DNA of 9,548 bases from Betaproteobacteria bacterium (GTDB lineage: Bacteria; Pseudomonadota; Gammaproteobacteria; Burkholderiales; SG8-41): positions 1-9,548 of the forward strand of contig JAJTHX010000231.1 in the NCBI GenBank assembly GCA_021300125.1, read 5' to 3'. This document shows, one piece after another, positions 1 through 8,405 of the stretch. Position 1 is the first letter of the stretch. The number at the start of each line of letters is the position of its first letter. Position numbers and translations under genes: made by a program. The notes below the pieces were generated by a model. It was not told the origin of the DNA, did no database searches, and saw only the letters and a list, made by a program, of their open reading frames with translations.

Positions 1-800
1 AGGATACGCGCCGTTTTTACGACCAGTGGTACGCCCCCAACAACGCAATCCTGGTGGTTGTCGGTGACGTGCAGCCCGCTGAGGTCTTTGCGCTGGCGGA
101 ACGGCATTTCGGCCGCATCCCGCGCAAGGCCCTGCCGGAGCGCAAGACGCAGGCAGAACCGCCGCAGCTCGGCATCCAGCGGCTGACGGTGAAGGTGCCG
201 GCCGAACAGGCCCAGGTGCTGATGGCCTGGCGGGTGCCGCGGCTGCAGAGGCCTTCTGAGGAATGGGAACCCTATGCTCTGGACATGCTCCAGGCGATTC
301 TCAGCGGCAATGCCGCAGCGCGCCTGCCGCAGCGTCTGGTCAAGGACGAGCGCATCGCCGTTACGGCCGGTGCCGGCTACGATGGCATTGGCCGAGGCCC
401 CGCATTCTTCCTGCTCGCAGGAACTCCGGCGCCCGGCCGTAGCGCTGCAGAATTGGAGGCCGCGCTGCGGCGCGAATTGCAACGGGTGATCGACGAGGGC
501 GTCATCGAGGCCGAACTCAATCGTGTGCGTGCCCAGATCATTTCCGGTAACGTCTACCAGCGCGATTCGATGTTTTTCCAGGCACGCATGATCGGTGCCC
601 TGGATACGGTGGGTCTGTCCTTTCGCGACCAGGACCTGTTCATCGAGCGACTGCAGCAGATCAGCTCCGAGCAGATCCGCGAAGTCGCGCGCAAGTATCT
701 GGTTGATGACCAGCTTACCATCGCTTACCTCGATCCGCAGCCGATGGCGGGTGCGCCGCCGCGGGCTGCGCCACCAGCGGGAGCCCGCCATGGCAACTAG
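1..800 (+). CDS. M16 family zinc peptidase, C-terminal part (5' end outside window)
   Basis: This reading frame is open from base 3 to the TAG at 798-800, so the gene starts before the window. The first visible residues read FYDQWYAPNNAILVVVGDV, the hallmark end of the N-terminal M16 domain in pitrilysin/insulinase-type peptidases. The rest is the M16 C-terminal domain. About 266 residues are visible; family members run about 430-460, so roughly the first 180 residues are missing, including the expected HxxEH zinc motif. Where the C-terminal substrate-binding motif RGLAY normally lies, this protein has a divergent segment (ERIAVTAGAGYD), while its neighbour keeps the motif. This suggests the protein supplies the catalytic zinc site and the next gene supplies substrate binding, as in two-gene M16B systems. 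It overlaps the next gene by 11 nt. The family assignment is firm; the catalytic state cannot be seen here. Confidence 0.9.
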   Translation, partial: DTRRFYDQWYAPNNAILVVVGDVQPAEVFALAERHFGRIPRKALPERKTQAEPPQLGIQRLTVKVPAEQAQVLMAWRVPRLQRPSEEWEPYALDMLQAILSGNAAARLPQRLVKDERIAVTAGAGYDGIGRGPAFFLLAGTPAPGRSAAELEAALRRELQRVIDEGVIEAELNRVRAQIISGNVYQRDSMFFQARMIGALDTVGLSFRDQDLFIERLQQISSEQIREVARKYLVDDQLTIAYLDPQPMAGAPPRAAPPAGARHGN

Positions 801-2115
801 GCTGCAACTGCGCTGCGCGGCGTTCCTGCTGCTGATCCTTTGCGCGCAGGCCGCGCAGGCCATCCTGCCGATCGAACACTGGCGCACCGCTAACGGTGCC
901 AAGGTCTATTTCGTCGCCAACCGCGGCTTGCCGATGGTCGATATTTCGGTGGAGTTTCCCGCGGGCGCCGCCTTCGACCGCACAGACAAGACCGGTGTCG
1001 CCGGGTTTACCAACAGCCTGATGCGGCTTGGCCTGCCCGGGCTGAACGAGGAGCAGATCGAGCAGCGTCTCGCCGACAACGGCGCCATCCTCGGTAGCCG
1101 TTTCGACAGTGATCGCAGCGGATACACCCTGCGCACGCTGTCCGATCCGCGCTGGCGTAACGAGCCGCTGCAGTTGATGTCGCGCATGCTGGCCGCTCCC
1201 GAGTTTCCGCAGTCCGTGCTGGAGCGCGAACGCAACCGTCTTGCCGCCTCGCTGAAGGAGGCCGAGCGCCTGCCGGCAACCATTGCCGGCCGCGAGTTCC
1301 AGCGTGCGCTGTTCGGCAGCCATCCTTACGGCCGCCGCAACTATGAAATCGAAACCCTGGACCGCATTGGCCGCGATGATCTGCTGGCCTTCCACCGGTC
1401 ACACTTTGTGTCCGAGCGGGCCGTGGTGGCGATCATGGGCGATGTCACGCGCGCTGAAGCGGAGGCCATCGCCGATCAGCTCACCCGCGACCTGCCGCGC
1501 GGGCCGAGGCCCTCTGTACTGCCCGATCCCGCGCCGCTCGCCGCCGCGATCGAGCGCAACATCGCGCATCCGGCGGCACAGAGCCACATCCTGGTCGGCG
1601 CGCCGGGCATCAGGCGCAGCAACCCCGACTTTTTTGCCATTCTGCTCGGCAACCACATCCTTGGGGGCGGCGGTTTTGTCTCGCGCATCAACGAGGAAGT
1701 GCGCCAGAAGCGCGGTCTTGCCTATTCGGCCTACAGCACTTTTGCGCCCATGCTGTCCGCGGGAGCTTTCACCATCGGCCTGCAGACCCAGCGGGACCAG
1801 GCCGGCGAGGCGCTGGCAGTGGTGCGAAAAACACTGGCCGAGTTTGTTGCCAACGGCCCGAGCGAGAAGGAGCTGGCGGCCGCTAAGCGGAACATCGTCG
1901 GCGGTTTTCCGATGCGCATCGACAGTAACCGCAAGATCCACGAGCATCTAGGCCTGATCGGTTTCTATGACCTGCCGCTCGATTACCTCGAACGCTTCGT
2001 TCCGGCCATCGAGCGGCTGACCGCCGCCGATATCCGTACCGCGTTCGCGCGCATGATCGATCCGCTGCGTGTGGTCACTGTCGTGGTCGGTGCGGAAGCC
2101 CCGGCTGCGCCCTGA
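790..2115 (+). CDS. M16 family peptidase-like protein lacking the zinc motif, secreted
   Basis: The 441-residue product is a periplasmic M16B protein. Residues 1-24 form a signal peptide (Arg at 4 and 8, a Leu/Ile-rich core, and likely cleavage after AQA at 22-24). Where active members have HxxEH, this one reads G72-F-T-N75-S76, so all three key residues are lost and no hydrolysis is expected from this chain. The C-terminal domain keeps the glycine-rich loop (LGGGGFVSRINEEV) and R308-G-L-A-Y312-S-A-Y315, the Arg/Tyr motif used for substrate binding. It is therefore best read as the non-catalytic partner of the upstream M16 protein. ATG at 790 was chosen because a GGGAG ribosome site lies at 779-783 with a 6-nt spacer and a signal peptide follows at once. 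The frame is open further upstream, but that stretch only shadows the previous gene. The stop overlaps the next start (TGATG). Confidence 0.92.
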   Translation: MATRLQLRCAAFLLLILCAQAAQAILPIEHWRTANGAKVYFVANRGLPMVDISVEFPAGAAFDRTDKTGVAGFTNSLMRLGLPGLNEEQIEQRLADNGAILGSRFDSDRSGYTLRTLSDPRWRNEPLQLMSRMLAAPEFPQSVLERERNRLAASLKEAERLPATIAGREFQRALFGSHPYGRRNYEIETLDRIGRDDLLAFHRSHFVSERAVVAIMGDVTRAEAEAIADQLTRDLPRGPRPSVLPDPAPLAAAIERNIAHPAAQSHILVGAPGIRRSNPDFFAILLGNHILGGGGFVSRINEEVRQKRGLAYSAYSTFAPMLSAGAFTIGLQTQRDQAGEALAVVRKTLAEFVANGPSEKELAAAKRNIVGGFPMRIDSNRKIHEHLGLIGFYDLPLDYLERFVPAIERLTAADIRTAFARMIDPLRVVTVVVGAEAPAAP

Positions 2116-2680
2116 TGGCGGCTGCAGCTGGCGGCGGCGTGGTCCGCATCATCGGCGGCGCCTGGCGCAGCCGCCACATCCGTTTTGCCGAACGCCCCGG
2201 GTTGCGTCCGACCTCGGACCGCGTGCGCGAGACCCTGTTCAACTGGCTGGGCCAGGACCTCGAAGGCTGGCATTGCCTCGATCTTTTCGCCGGCAGCGGT
2301 GCGCTGGGATTCGAGGCCGCCTCCCGTGGCGCGGCGCGGGTTGTGCTGGTCGAGCACGATGCAGCGGCCCTGCGCGCCCTGGAGGCCAACCGGCAGGCCC
2401 TGCAGGCGGCGGCTGTGACCGTGCAGCGCGGGGATGCGCTAAAATTTCTACACCAATGCCGCGAGCGCTTTGATCTGGTGCTGCTCGATCCGCCTTTTGC
2501 ACTCGACTGCTGGCCGCAACTGCTGCGTGACCTGCCACCTTGCCTGAAGCCCGGAGCGATGGTGTACTGCGAAAGCGGCGCTGCGCTGCAACCGGTCGCG
2601 GGCTGGACGGTGGTCAGGCAGGGCCGTGCCGGACAGGTTTTTTACCAACTGCTGCAAAACACCGCTGAAACGGGCGCCCC

Positions 2681-2684
<4 letters not shown>
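2115..2684 (+). CDS. rsmD: 16S rRNA (guanine(966)-N(2))-methyltransferase RsmD
   Basis: The 189-residue protein is a cytoplasmic SAM-dependent enzyme that methylates N2 of G966 (E. coli numbering) in 16S rRNA during assembly of the small subunit. Family signatures appear in order: RIIGG at 11-15, [15 protein letters not shown] at 31-45, the SAM-binding loop [13 protein letters not shown] at 56-68, acidic E80 at the end of strand 2, and the catalytic DPPF motif at 125-128 typical of exocyclic amino methyltransferases. The length matches the family (about 185-200). The start at 2115 leaves ten residues before RIIGG, as is usual. No good ribosome site lies close to it, so translation probably depends on coupling with the upstream M16 gene through the 1-nt TGATG overlap. 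The 3' end overlaps coaD by 4 nt (ATGA). Confidence 0.96.
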
Positions 2685-3441
<757 letters not shown>

Positions 3442-3442
<1 letters not shown>

Positions 3443-4275
3443 TAGCGTTTCTGGCAGTGCGGGCAGAAGCAGGTCGCGCGCTGCGCCTGCTTTGTTTCTC
3501 GAATCATCGATCCGCAGCGCGTGCAGGCCTCTCCCGCGCGCCCGTAAACCAGGAAGTTGTTCTGGAAATTGCCCGCCATGCCGTCGCTGCCGACATAGTC
3601 GCGCAGTGAGCTGCCACCGGCATTGATCGCCTCGCCCAGCACCGCCTTGATCTCCCGCGCCAGTGCGTCGCAGCGCGCCTTCGACAGCCGTTTTGAAGGT
3701 GTGCGCGGGTCGATGCCGGCGCGGAACAGTGCCTCGTTGGCGTAGATGTTGCCGACGCCGCAGACCAGGTGGCTGTCCATGATCGCGAGCTTGATCGCAG
3801 CACTGCGGCTGCGCGTTTCCCGGTGCAGTTGCGCGCCGTCGAAGTCATCGGTCAGCGGTTCGGGTCCGATGTCGCGCAGCAGCGGATGTTCCAGCGCGGG
3901 GCCGCGTTGCCACAGCACCAGTCCGAAGCGCCTCGGGTCGCGCAGGCGGATCACGCGGCCGTGGTCCATCGCGAGGTCGAAGTGATCGTGTTTCTGCGGC
4001 GGCGTGTCGCGATCGACCAGCCACAGCCGGCCCGACATGCCGAGATGGACGATCAGGGTGCCGCTGCGATGGCCATTGCGCGTGCATTCAAAGAGCAGAT
4101 ATTTGCCGCGGCGGTCGAGCGATTGCACCGTCGCCCCCGCGAGTTGCTGCTCAAGGCCGCGCGGCACCGGCTGCCGCAGTCCGCGGTGGCGCACCACCGC
4201 CTCGGCGATGCGCCCGCCTTCCACCGCGGCGCGCAGGCCGCGCCGGGTCGTTTCCACTTCCGGTAGTTCCGGCAT
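3442..4275 (-). CDS. mutM: Formamidopyrimidine-DNA glycosylase / AP lyase (Fpg)
   Basis: The 277-residue base-excision repair enzyme removes 8-oxoguanine and formamidopyrimidines from DNA and nicks the abasic site by beta/delta elimination. The N-terminus MPELPEVETTRRGL gives the catalytic P2 (Schiff base) and E3. K58 in RRGKYLLF matches the conserved active-site lysine. N176 in GVGNIYANEALF belongs to the helix-two-turn-helix DNA-binding motif. The C-terminal zinc finger is complete (C251-x2-C254-x16-C271-x2-C274) with R266 at the finger tip. Length is normal (about 270). The start is fixed by the invariant MPEL; no ribosome-binding site precedes it, and the 20 bp upstream are very AT-rich. 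It lies 20 bp downstream of the DUF4340 gene on the same strand, so it may be the last gene of the ABC operon or may have its own promoter. Confidence 0.97.
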
Positions 4276-4310
4276 AACTATTTGATTTTATTAACTTATT
4301 TTTTTAATTC
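4276..4310 (-). promoter_or_regulatory. AT-rich island upstream of mutM, possible promoter
   Basis: Only 4 of 35 bases are G or C here, in an otherwise strongly GC-rich window. The island covers the last codons of the DUF4340 gene (including a run of seven A on the - strand, 4299-4305) and the gap to mutM. On the - strand a TAAAAT box (4285-4290) lies 9 nt before the mutM ATG, with A-tracts upstream that could act as an UP-like element. I find no convincing -35 box and no Shine-Dalgarno sequence. A promoter here would give an almost leaderless mutM transcript. This is inferred from composition only. Confidence 0.3.
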
Positions 4311-5132
4311 ACCGGGCACTTCTAGCAATGCCCGGCCGGCCGCTTCGAGCAGGGTGTATTGCAGGCCGTTGTCGCGCCGCCACAGCACCAGTTGCGGCGA
4401 ACGCTGCAGGATGCCGAACACCACGCTGCGCCCGCCTTCCAGTTCGAGGCGGATGTCCGCGATTGCGGTCCGGCCGTCATGCGGTTCGGCCGCCGCGGCC
4501 GAGGCCTGGCGCCAGCGATCGACATAAATCTGCAGGTCATCACCGCCGGGATCATGCGCGGCAGGCTCGCGTTGCCAGCGTCCCTCGACCTTGCGCACCG
4601 CCGCCTGCGGCAGGATCACCGCGAGGGGCCGTTCATCCTCGTCGAGCAGCACGCGGCGCACCAGTGCCTGCGCGCGAGCCGGCAGGGCTGCGCCGTGACG
4701 CAGCTCGATGGCGTAGATGCGATCGCCGGCGCGCAGGTATTGCTCACTTGTCACGGGGTTGATGGCACCGAAGGCATAGGACACGCCATCGATGTCGAGT
4801 ACCGCCTGCGGCAGGTCGAGCTCGTAGCGCTTGAGGTCGCCGCCGGGCAGCTGAGACAGCGGCCGCGCCTCGAGGATGGACAGCAGGCGCAGCACCAGGA
4901 ATTCGTCGGCGCGGGCCTTGAACGGGGCTTCGATCCACCAGCGGCCTTCGCGCTGGCGCAGTTCGATCGGCGGCCGGCCCGGCCGCAGCAGCGCCATGTT
5001 GCCAACCGCCGCGGGCTTCACCGCGGACAGCGTGGCGGGTGCGGCGTCTTTTGCCGGACGGTAGGCCACGACTGCGGCGAGCGCCAGCACCACGGCGAAC
5101 AACAGCAGGTTGAGCCGCCAGCCCTTGAGCAT
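4296..5132 (-). CDS. DUF4340 domain protein, membrane-anchored, ABC-cluster partner
   Basis: The 278-residue protein has one N-terminal membrane segment (about residues 8-24, with positive residues K3 and R6 before it) and a long soluble part expected to face the periplasm. The soluble part resembles DUF4340, which has repeated beta-rich units; here one is seen in the patterns WWIEAPFKARADEF, RYELDLPQAVLDIDG and DRIYAI. DUF4340 proteins typically sit beside GldG-like proteins and ABC-2 exporters, as here. No catalytic motif is visible, so a structural or substrate-handling role in the complex is a guess. Many DUF4340 proteins are longer, with several repeats; this is a short version. It starts 12 bp after the GldG-type gene, with an AGGG ribosome site 4 nt before the ATG. 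Its last codons run through an A7 tract into TAA. Confidence 0.75.
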   Translation of the reverse strand: MLKGWRLNLLLFAVVLALAAVVAYRPAKDAAPATLSAVKPAAVGNMALLRPGRPPIELRQREGRWWIEAPFKARADEFLVLRLLSILEARPLSQLPGGDLKRYELDLPQAVLDIDGVSYAFGAINPVTSEQYLRAGDRIYAIELRHGAALPARAQALVRRVLLDEDERPLAVILPQAAVRKVEGRWQREPAAHDPGGDDLQIYVDRWRQASAAAAEPHDGRTAIADIRLELEGGRSVVFGILQRSPQLVLWRRDNGLQYTLLEAAGRALLEVPGELKK

Positions 5133-5144
5133 CGTGCCCTGCGG

Positions 5145-6506
5145 TCAGCGCGCGTTGCGCCGCCGCCACCAGACCGCAACGCCGGTAGCCGCGAACAGCA
5201 GCGGCAGCAGGATCAGCACGACGAAGGCGATCAGGTAGAGCTGCGTGCTGTCGATTTCGATGCGGGTGTCGGCGGCGGGTTTGGGATCGATCGCCACCAT
5301 GCCGTCCTCGCCGGCGAGCCAGTTCATCATCGCCACGCCCAGGGCGAGGTTGCCGCCGTTGCCGAGAAAGGTGTTGGAGAGAAAATGGCCGCTGCCGACC
5401 ACGACCACCCGCTGCTCGCGATCACCAACCGCGCGCTCGAAGGCGCTGGCAACATTCACCGGCCCCGGCAGGTCGCGCGACTTGTCGAAGCGCGGTTTCG
5501 TATCCAGCTTGCCCGTTTCGACCCAGCCCCTTGGAGCGACGTCGACCAGCGGCGTGACGCGCCAGTCACCGTCATCGTCGGCCGCGACCTGGCGGGCATG
5601 CGGAAACAGCGTGTTGTATTGCAATGCACCGACCACCGGGTGGCGCGAATAGTTAGCGGCGACAGCGAACACCGGCGGTCCGCTCTGCGGCGCCAGCGCG
5701 GGATCGACCACGGTGCCAGGGGTCAGCACCAGACCGAGTTTTTCCGCCAGCGGCTGCAGGCCGCGCAGCGGCTCGGTATCCAGCAGCCACAGCAGGTTGC
5801 CGCCACGCTCGACATAACGCAGCAGTTTTTCGATTTCGCCCGACTGCAGGTCCACTTGCGGATGGGTGATCACCAGCAGCGCCGCGTTTTCCGGCACCTC
5901 CTGCGCGATGGCAAGGTTGAGCGCGGAGAGATTGAAACCTTTCTCGCGCAGGCGCAGGCCGAAGGCACCGAGGTCGTGATTGGCGACGCCGTCAAGCTTG
6001 CGCTCGCCGTGGCCGTCCAGCCACAACACCAGGCTGTTGGCGCCGCGCGCCAGGCGCAGCAGCGAGTTGGCGAAGACCTGTTCGGTGAATTCCGACAGCG
6101 GAATCTGCTCGCTGCGCCGCTGGTACTGGATGACCAGCACGTTGGGCGAGCGCAAACCGGCTTCGGCGGCGCGCTGCGGCTGCTCGCGCGGATCCACCAG
6201 TTCCAGCTGCAGGTCGGGCTTGCTGCGCTGGTACGGGCGCAGGCGTTCCTCGATCGCCTTGTGCACGTTGCTGCCGCCGCCGTCCTGGCGCAGCGCGTAG
6301 GCGGTGACCGTGAGCGGGCCGTCGAGCTGCTTCAGCGCGCCCACGGTCGCATCCGACAGCGTGTTGCGCGCGCTGCGCGTGACATCGCGCTCGTAGCGGT
6401 ATTCACGCGCAAAATACGAAGCCAGTGCCACCAGCGCAGCGAGCAGCAGCACGAACACGCCGCTTTGCGCGGCCTGCTGCAGGCGGTGACGGCGGCTGGC
6501 TTCCAT
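5145..6506 (-). CDS. GldG-type ABC transporter-associated auxiliary protein
   Basis: The 453-residue protein matches the ABC_transp_aux / GldG-like family. It has an N-terminal membrane segment (about residues 16-33), a large extracytoplasmic region, and a C-terminal membrane segment (about 424-447) ending in the basic cytoplasmic tail WWRRRNAR. Family landmarks are LVLWLDGHGERKL in the first half, ALLVITHPQVDLQSGEIEKLLRYVERGGNLLWLLD in the middle, and VVVVGSGHFLSN followed by NLALGVAMMNWLAGED near the end. In gliding Bacteroidetes, GldG works with GldA (ATPase) and GldF (permease); in proteobacteria its role is unknown to me. The fold of the soluble part resembles the IFT52/DUF4350 glutamine-amidotransferase-like group, without an evident catalytic cysteine. 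It lies 4 bp after the permease gene and 12 bp before the DUF4340 gene. A very long antisense frame crosses it but is a composition artefact. Confidence 0.87.
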   Translation of the reverse strand: MEASRRHRLQQAAQSGVFVLLLAALVALASYFAREYRYERDVTRSARNTLSDATVGALKQLDGPLTVTAYALRQDGGGSNVHKAIEERLRPYQRSKPDLQLELVDPREQPQRAAEAGLRSPNVLVIQYQRRSEQIPLSEFTEQVFANSLLRLARGANSLVLWLDGHGERKLDGVANHDLGAFGLRLREKGFNLSALNLAIAQEVPENAALLVITHPQVDLQSGEIEKLLRYVERGGNLLWLLDTEPLRGLQPLAEKLGLVLTPGTVVDPALAPQSGPPVFAVAANYSRHPVVGALQYNTLFPHARQVAADDDGDWRVTPLVDVAPRGWVETGKLDTKPRFDKSRDLPGPVNVASAFERAVGDREQRVVVVGSGHFLSNTFLGNGGNLALGVAMMNWLAGEDGMVAIDPKPAADTRIEIDSTQLYLIAFVVLILLPLLFAATGVAVWWRRRNAR

Positions 6507-6510
6507 CGCG

Positions 6511-7281
6511 CTAACCCCGCAGACGCCGGCCGTCGAGACGGCGTACGGCGAGCACCAGGAATGCGGCAGTCAGCAGCAGCGGGCAGGCGATCGCCCAAGA
6601 ATCGATCATACCCTTGCCCAGCGGCTCGAAGTTGCGCAGCGGCGACAGCACCTGGGCCAGCGCAGCGGGTACCTGCCAGCCGCGCCCGCGCAGGCTGTCG
6701 CCCGCGGTTTCGCCCATGAACAACATGGCCAGCAGCAGGCCGAAGGCAAGCAGCGCCGCGGCGATGGGCTGGGCGGTGAGGCAGGAGGTGTAGAGGCTGA
6801 CGGCGGCGAAACTCGCGGCAAGCAGCAGCAGGGCGAGGGCAAGGCTTGCCAGCAGGCCGTAGTCGAGGCTGGTATTGGCGGCGAGCGTGAGCGGCAGTGC
6901 CAGAGTGATCAGCACCAGCAGCAGCAGGAAGCCCATCAGCCCGGCAAACTTGCCGATCACGATCTGCGTCATCGATAGCGGCGAGGACAGCAGCAGGGCC
7001 ATGGTCTGGTTGCGCCGCTCCTCGGCGATCAGGCGCATTGCCAGCAGCGGCACCGCGAACAGCAGCACTGCGGCGGCGGTGGCAAAGGTCGGCGCGGCGA
7101 CGAGCTCGGTCACCCCGGGCGGGCTGGCAAGCTGCGCGAGCTGCGGCTGGATCTGCAGGAAATCGTCGAGGCGCTTGAGAAAGCCGTAGCCGAGGATGAC
7201 CTGAACCACGGTCAGCACCAGCCAGGCCAGCGGCGAGTTGAACAGCGCGCGTATTTCCTTGGCGGCAATGGTGAGGATCAT
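6511..7281 (-). CDS. ABC-2 type transporter permease (GldF-like)
   Basis: The 256-residue integral inner-membrane protein has about six hydrophobic segments, roughly at residues 18-35, 62-84, 110-135, 140-165, 172-192 and 228-247, as in ABC-2 permeases. It opens with the amphipathic stretch MILTIAAKEIRALFNSPLAW and has the cytoplasmic motif RLIAEERRNQTMALLLSSPLS after the second segment. Both are typical of GldF/NosY-like permeases, and the EER...T..LLL..P pattern contacts the ATPase. Such permeases usually act as a homodimer with a dimeric ATPase; only one permease gene is present, which fits. The start overlaps the ATPase stop by 4 nt (ATGA), so the two are translationally coupled and probably equimolar. 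The substrate is unknown. Confidence 0.9.
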   Translation of the reverse strand: MILTIAAKEIRALFNSPLAWLVLTVVQVILGYGFLKRLDDFLQIQPQLAQLASPPGVTELVAAPTFATAAAVLLFAVPLLAMRLIAEERRNQTMALLLSSPLSMTQIVIGKFAGLMGFLLLLVLITLALPLTLAANTSLDYGLLASLALALLLLAASFAAVSLYTSCLTAQPIAAALLAFGLLLAMLFMGETAGDSLRGRGWQVPAALAQVLSPLRNFEPLGKGMIDSWAIACPLLLTAAFLVLAVRRLDGRRLRG

Positions 7282-8234
7282 GGGCGGGCCTGCGCCGCAG
7301 GATCGTTGCGGGTGAGTTGCACGAAGACTTCCTCAAGGGTGGTCTGCGCCGGCGCGAGTTCGCGCAGGCCCCAGTCCTCTCGGCCGGCACGGCTGACGAT
7401 CTCCGCGGTGGGGTCGGCATCGGCTGCAAAACGCAGGCGGAAGCGGCCATCGCCTTCCGCATCGGCTGCCGCCACGCCTGGCATGGCGCGCAGCACTTCC
7501 ACCGCAGGCGGGCGCTGCAGGCTGAGCATCACCGTGCGGCCGCGCTGGAATTCGCGCAGCCCCGCAATGCTGCTGGCAAACACCGCGCGGCCGTGGTGCA
7601 GGATCTGCACGCGGTCGCAGACCGCCTCGACCTCGGACAGGATGTGGGTGGACAGCATCACGCTGTGGTTGTCACCCAGTTCGCGCACCAGCGCGCGGAT
7701 GTCCAGGATCTGGTTGGGATCGAGTCCGACCGTGGGTTCGTCCAGGATCACCAGTTCCGGTTCGTGGACAATGGCCTGTGCGATGCCGACGCGCTGCTGG
7801 AAGCCCTTGGACAGCGCACCGATCAGCTTGCGCGAGACTTCGCCCAGGCCGCAGCGGGCGAGCGCGCGGTCGACGGCGGCGGCACAGCGCGCGCGCGGTA
7901 CGCGGCGCAGGCGCGCGGCGTAATGCAGGTATTCGCTGACGTTCAGTTCGCGGTACAGCGGCGGTGTCTCGGGCAGGTAGCCGATGCGCGCCTTGGCCGC
8001 CACCGGATCGTCGAGCAGGTCGATACCGCAAATGCGGATCGTGCCGCCGCTGGGCGCGAGATTGCCAGTGAGCATCTGCATGGTGCTGGTCTTGCCGGCG
8101 CCGTTCGGTCCGAGCAGGCCCAGCACCTCTCCGCGCCGCACTTCGATGCTGATTCCGTCCACGGCGAGGTGCTTGCCGTAGCTGCGGACCAGGTTCTGGG
8201 CGCTGAGGGTTGGTTCTGCCGGGGGGGATGTCAT
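7278..8234 (-). CDS. ABC transporter ATP-binding protein (GldA-like)
   Basis: The 318-residue cytoplasmic ATPase powers the ABC-2 permease encoded next to it. Walker A is GPNGAGKT at 42-49, the Q-loop region reads GYLPE (E89 in place of Gln, common in this subgroup), and the signature is LSKGFQQR at 141-148. Walker B VILDEPTVGLDP lies at 162-173 with catalytic E166, and the H-loop is STH at 195-197. After the nucleotide domain, about 100 residues form the extra C-terminal domain usual in ABC-2 ATPases. I chose ATG 8234, eight residues before the first strand of the domain. A GTG three bases upstream is also possible, and the frame stays open for a further 170 codons, but that part lies in the divergent intergenic region and antisense to the TPR gene. 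Codons 3-5 contain a C7 run (8221-8227 on the + strand as G7). Confidence 0.94.
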   Translation of the reverse strand: MTSPPAEPTLSAQNLVRSYGKHLAVDGISIEVRRGEVLGLLGPNGAGKTSTMQMLTGNLAPSGGTIRICGIDLLDDPVAAKARIGYLPETPPLYRELNVSEYLHYAARLRRVPRARCAAAVDRALARCGLGEVSRKLIGALSKGFQQRVGIAQAIVHEPELVILDEPTVGLDPNQILDIRALVRELGDNHSVMLSTHILSEVEAVCDRVQILHHGRAVFASSIAGLREFQRGRTVMLSLQRPPAVEVLRAMPGVAAADAEGDGRFRLRFAADADPTAEIVSRAGREDWGLRELAPAQTTLEEVFVQLTRNDPAAQARP

Positions 8235-8377
8235 CACGGGGCTGGAAATGCGACGATGCAAGACCGTGCTGTGGGCGTAGGCTGCAAACCAGGTGCTGTT
8301 TGCGGATTTTGCTGCGTTTTCTGCTGCGTTAATGGTGCCTGGCTCCTGACCGGATGCTGACACTGCTGCTGCCGTTG

Positions 8378-8405
8378 TTGCCTTGTGGTCTGCGCGAAAT
8401 ATACC
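8378..8405 (+). promoter_or_regulatory. Candidate sigma-70 promoter for the TPR lipoprotein gene
   Basis: TTGCCT (8378-8383) and TATACC (8400-8405) are separated by 16 bp, each matching consensus at 4 of 6 positions. An alternative pair, TTGTGG (8383-8388) with TAAACT (8406-8411) at 17 bp, overlaps it. Either would drive the + strand gene starting at 8508. The -10 region overlaps the proposed - strand promoter, so the two could compete. Weak evidence. Confidence 0.3.

Noticed and set aside
595..789. Upstream extension of the second M16 protein
   Set aside because: This part overlaps the end of the first M16 gene in another frame and reads as Arg/Ser-rich shadow. ATG 790 has a ribosome site and is followed at once by a signal peptide.
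4296..4305. A7 run before the DUF4340 stop as a programmed frameshift site
   Set aside because: A -1 shift reaches a stop within three codons, so it would make no meaningful product.
4359..6719. A 786-codon + strand open frame antisense to the GldG-type and DUF4340 genes
   Set aside because: Its translation is rich in Gln, His, Arg and Ala with no domain or membrane pattern, while the - strand frames give clear families. Long antisense frames are expected in GC-rich DNA.
7317..8360. A 347-codon + strand open frame antisense to the ABC ATPase
   Set aside because: The opposite strand encodes a complete ABC ATPase with all motifs; this frame is compositional shadow.
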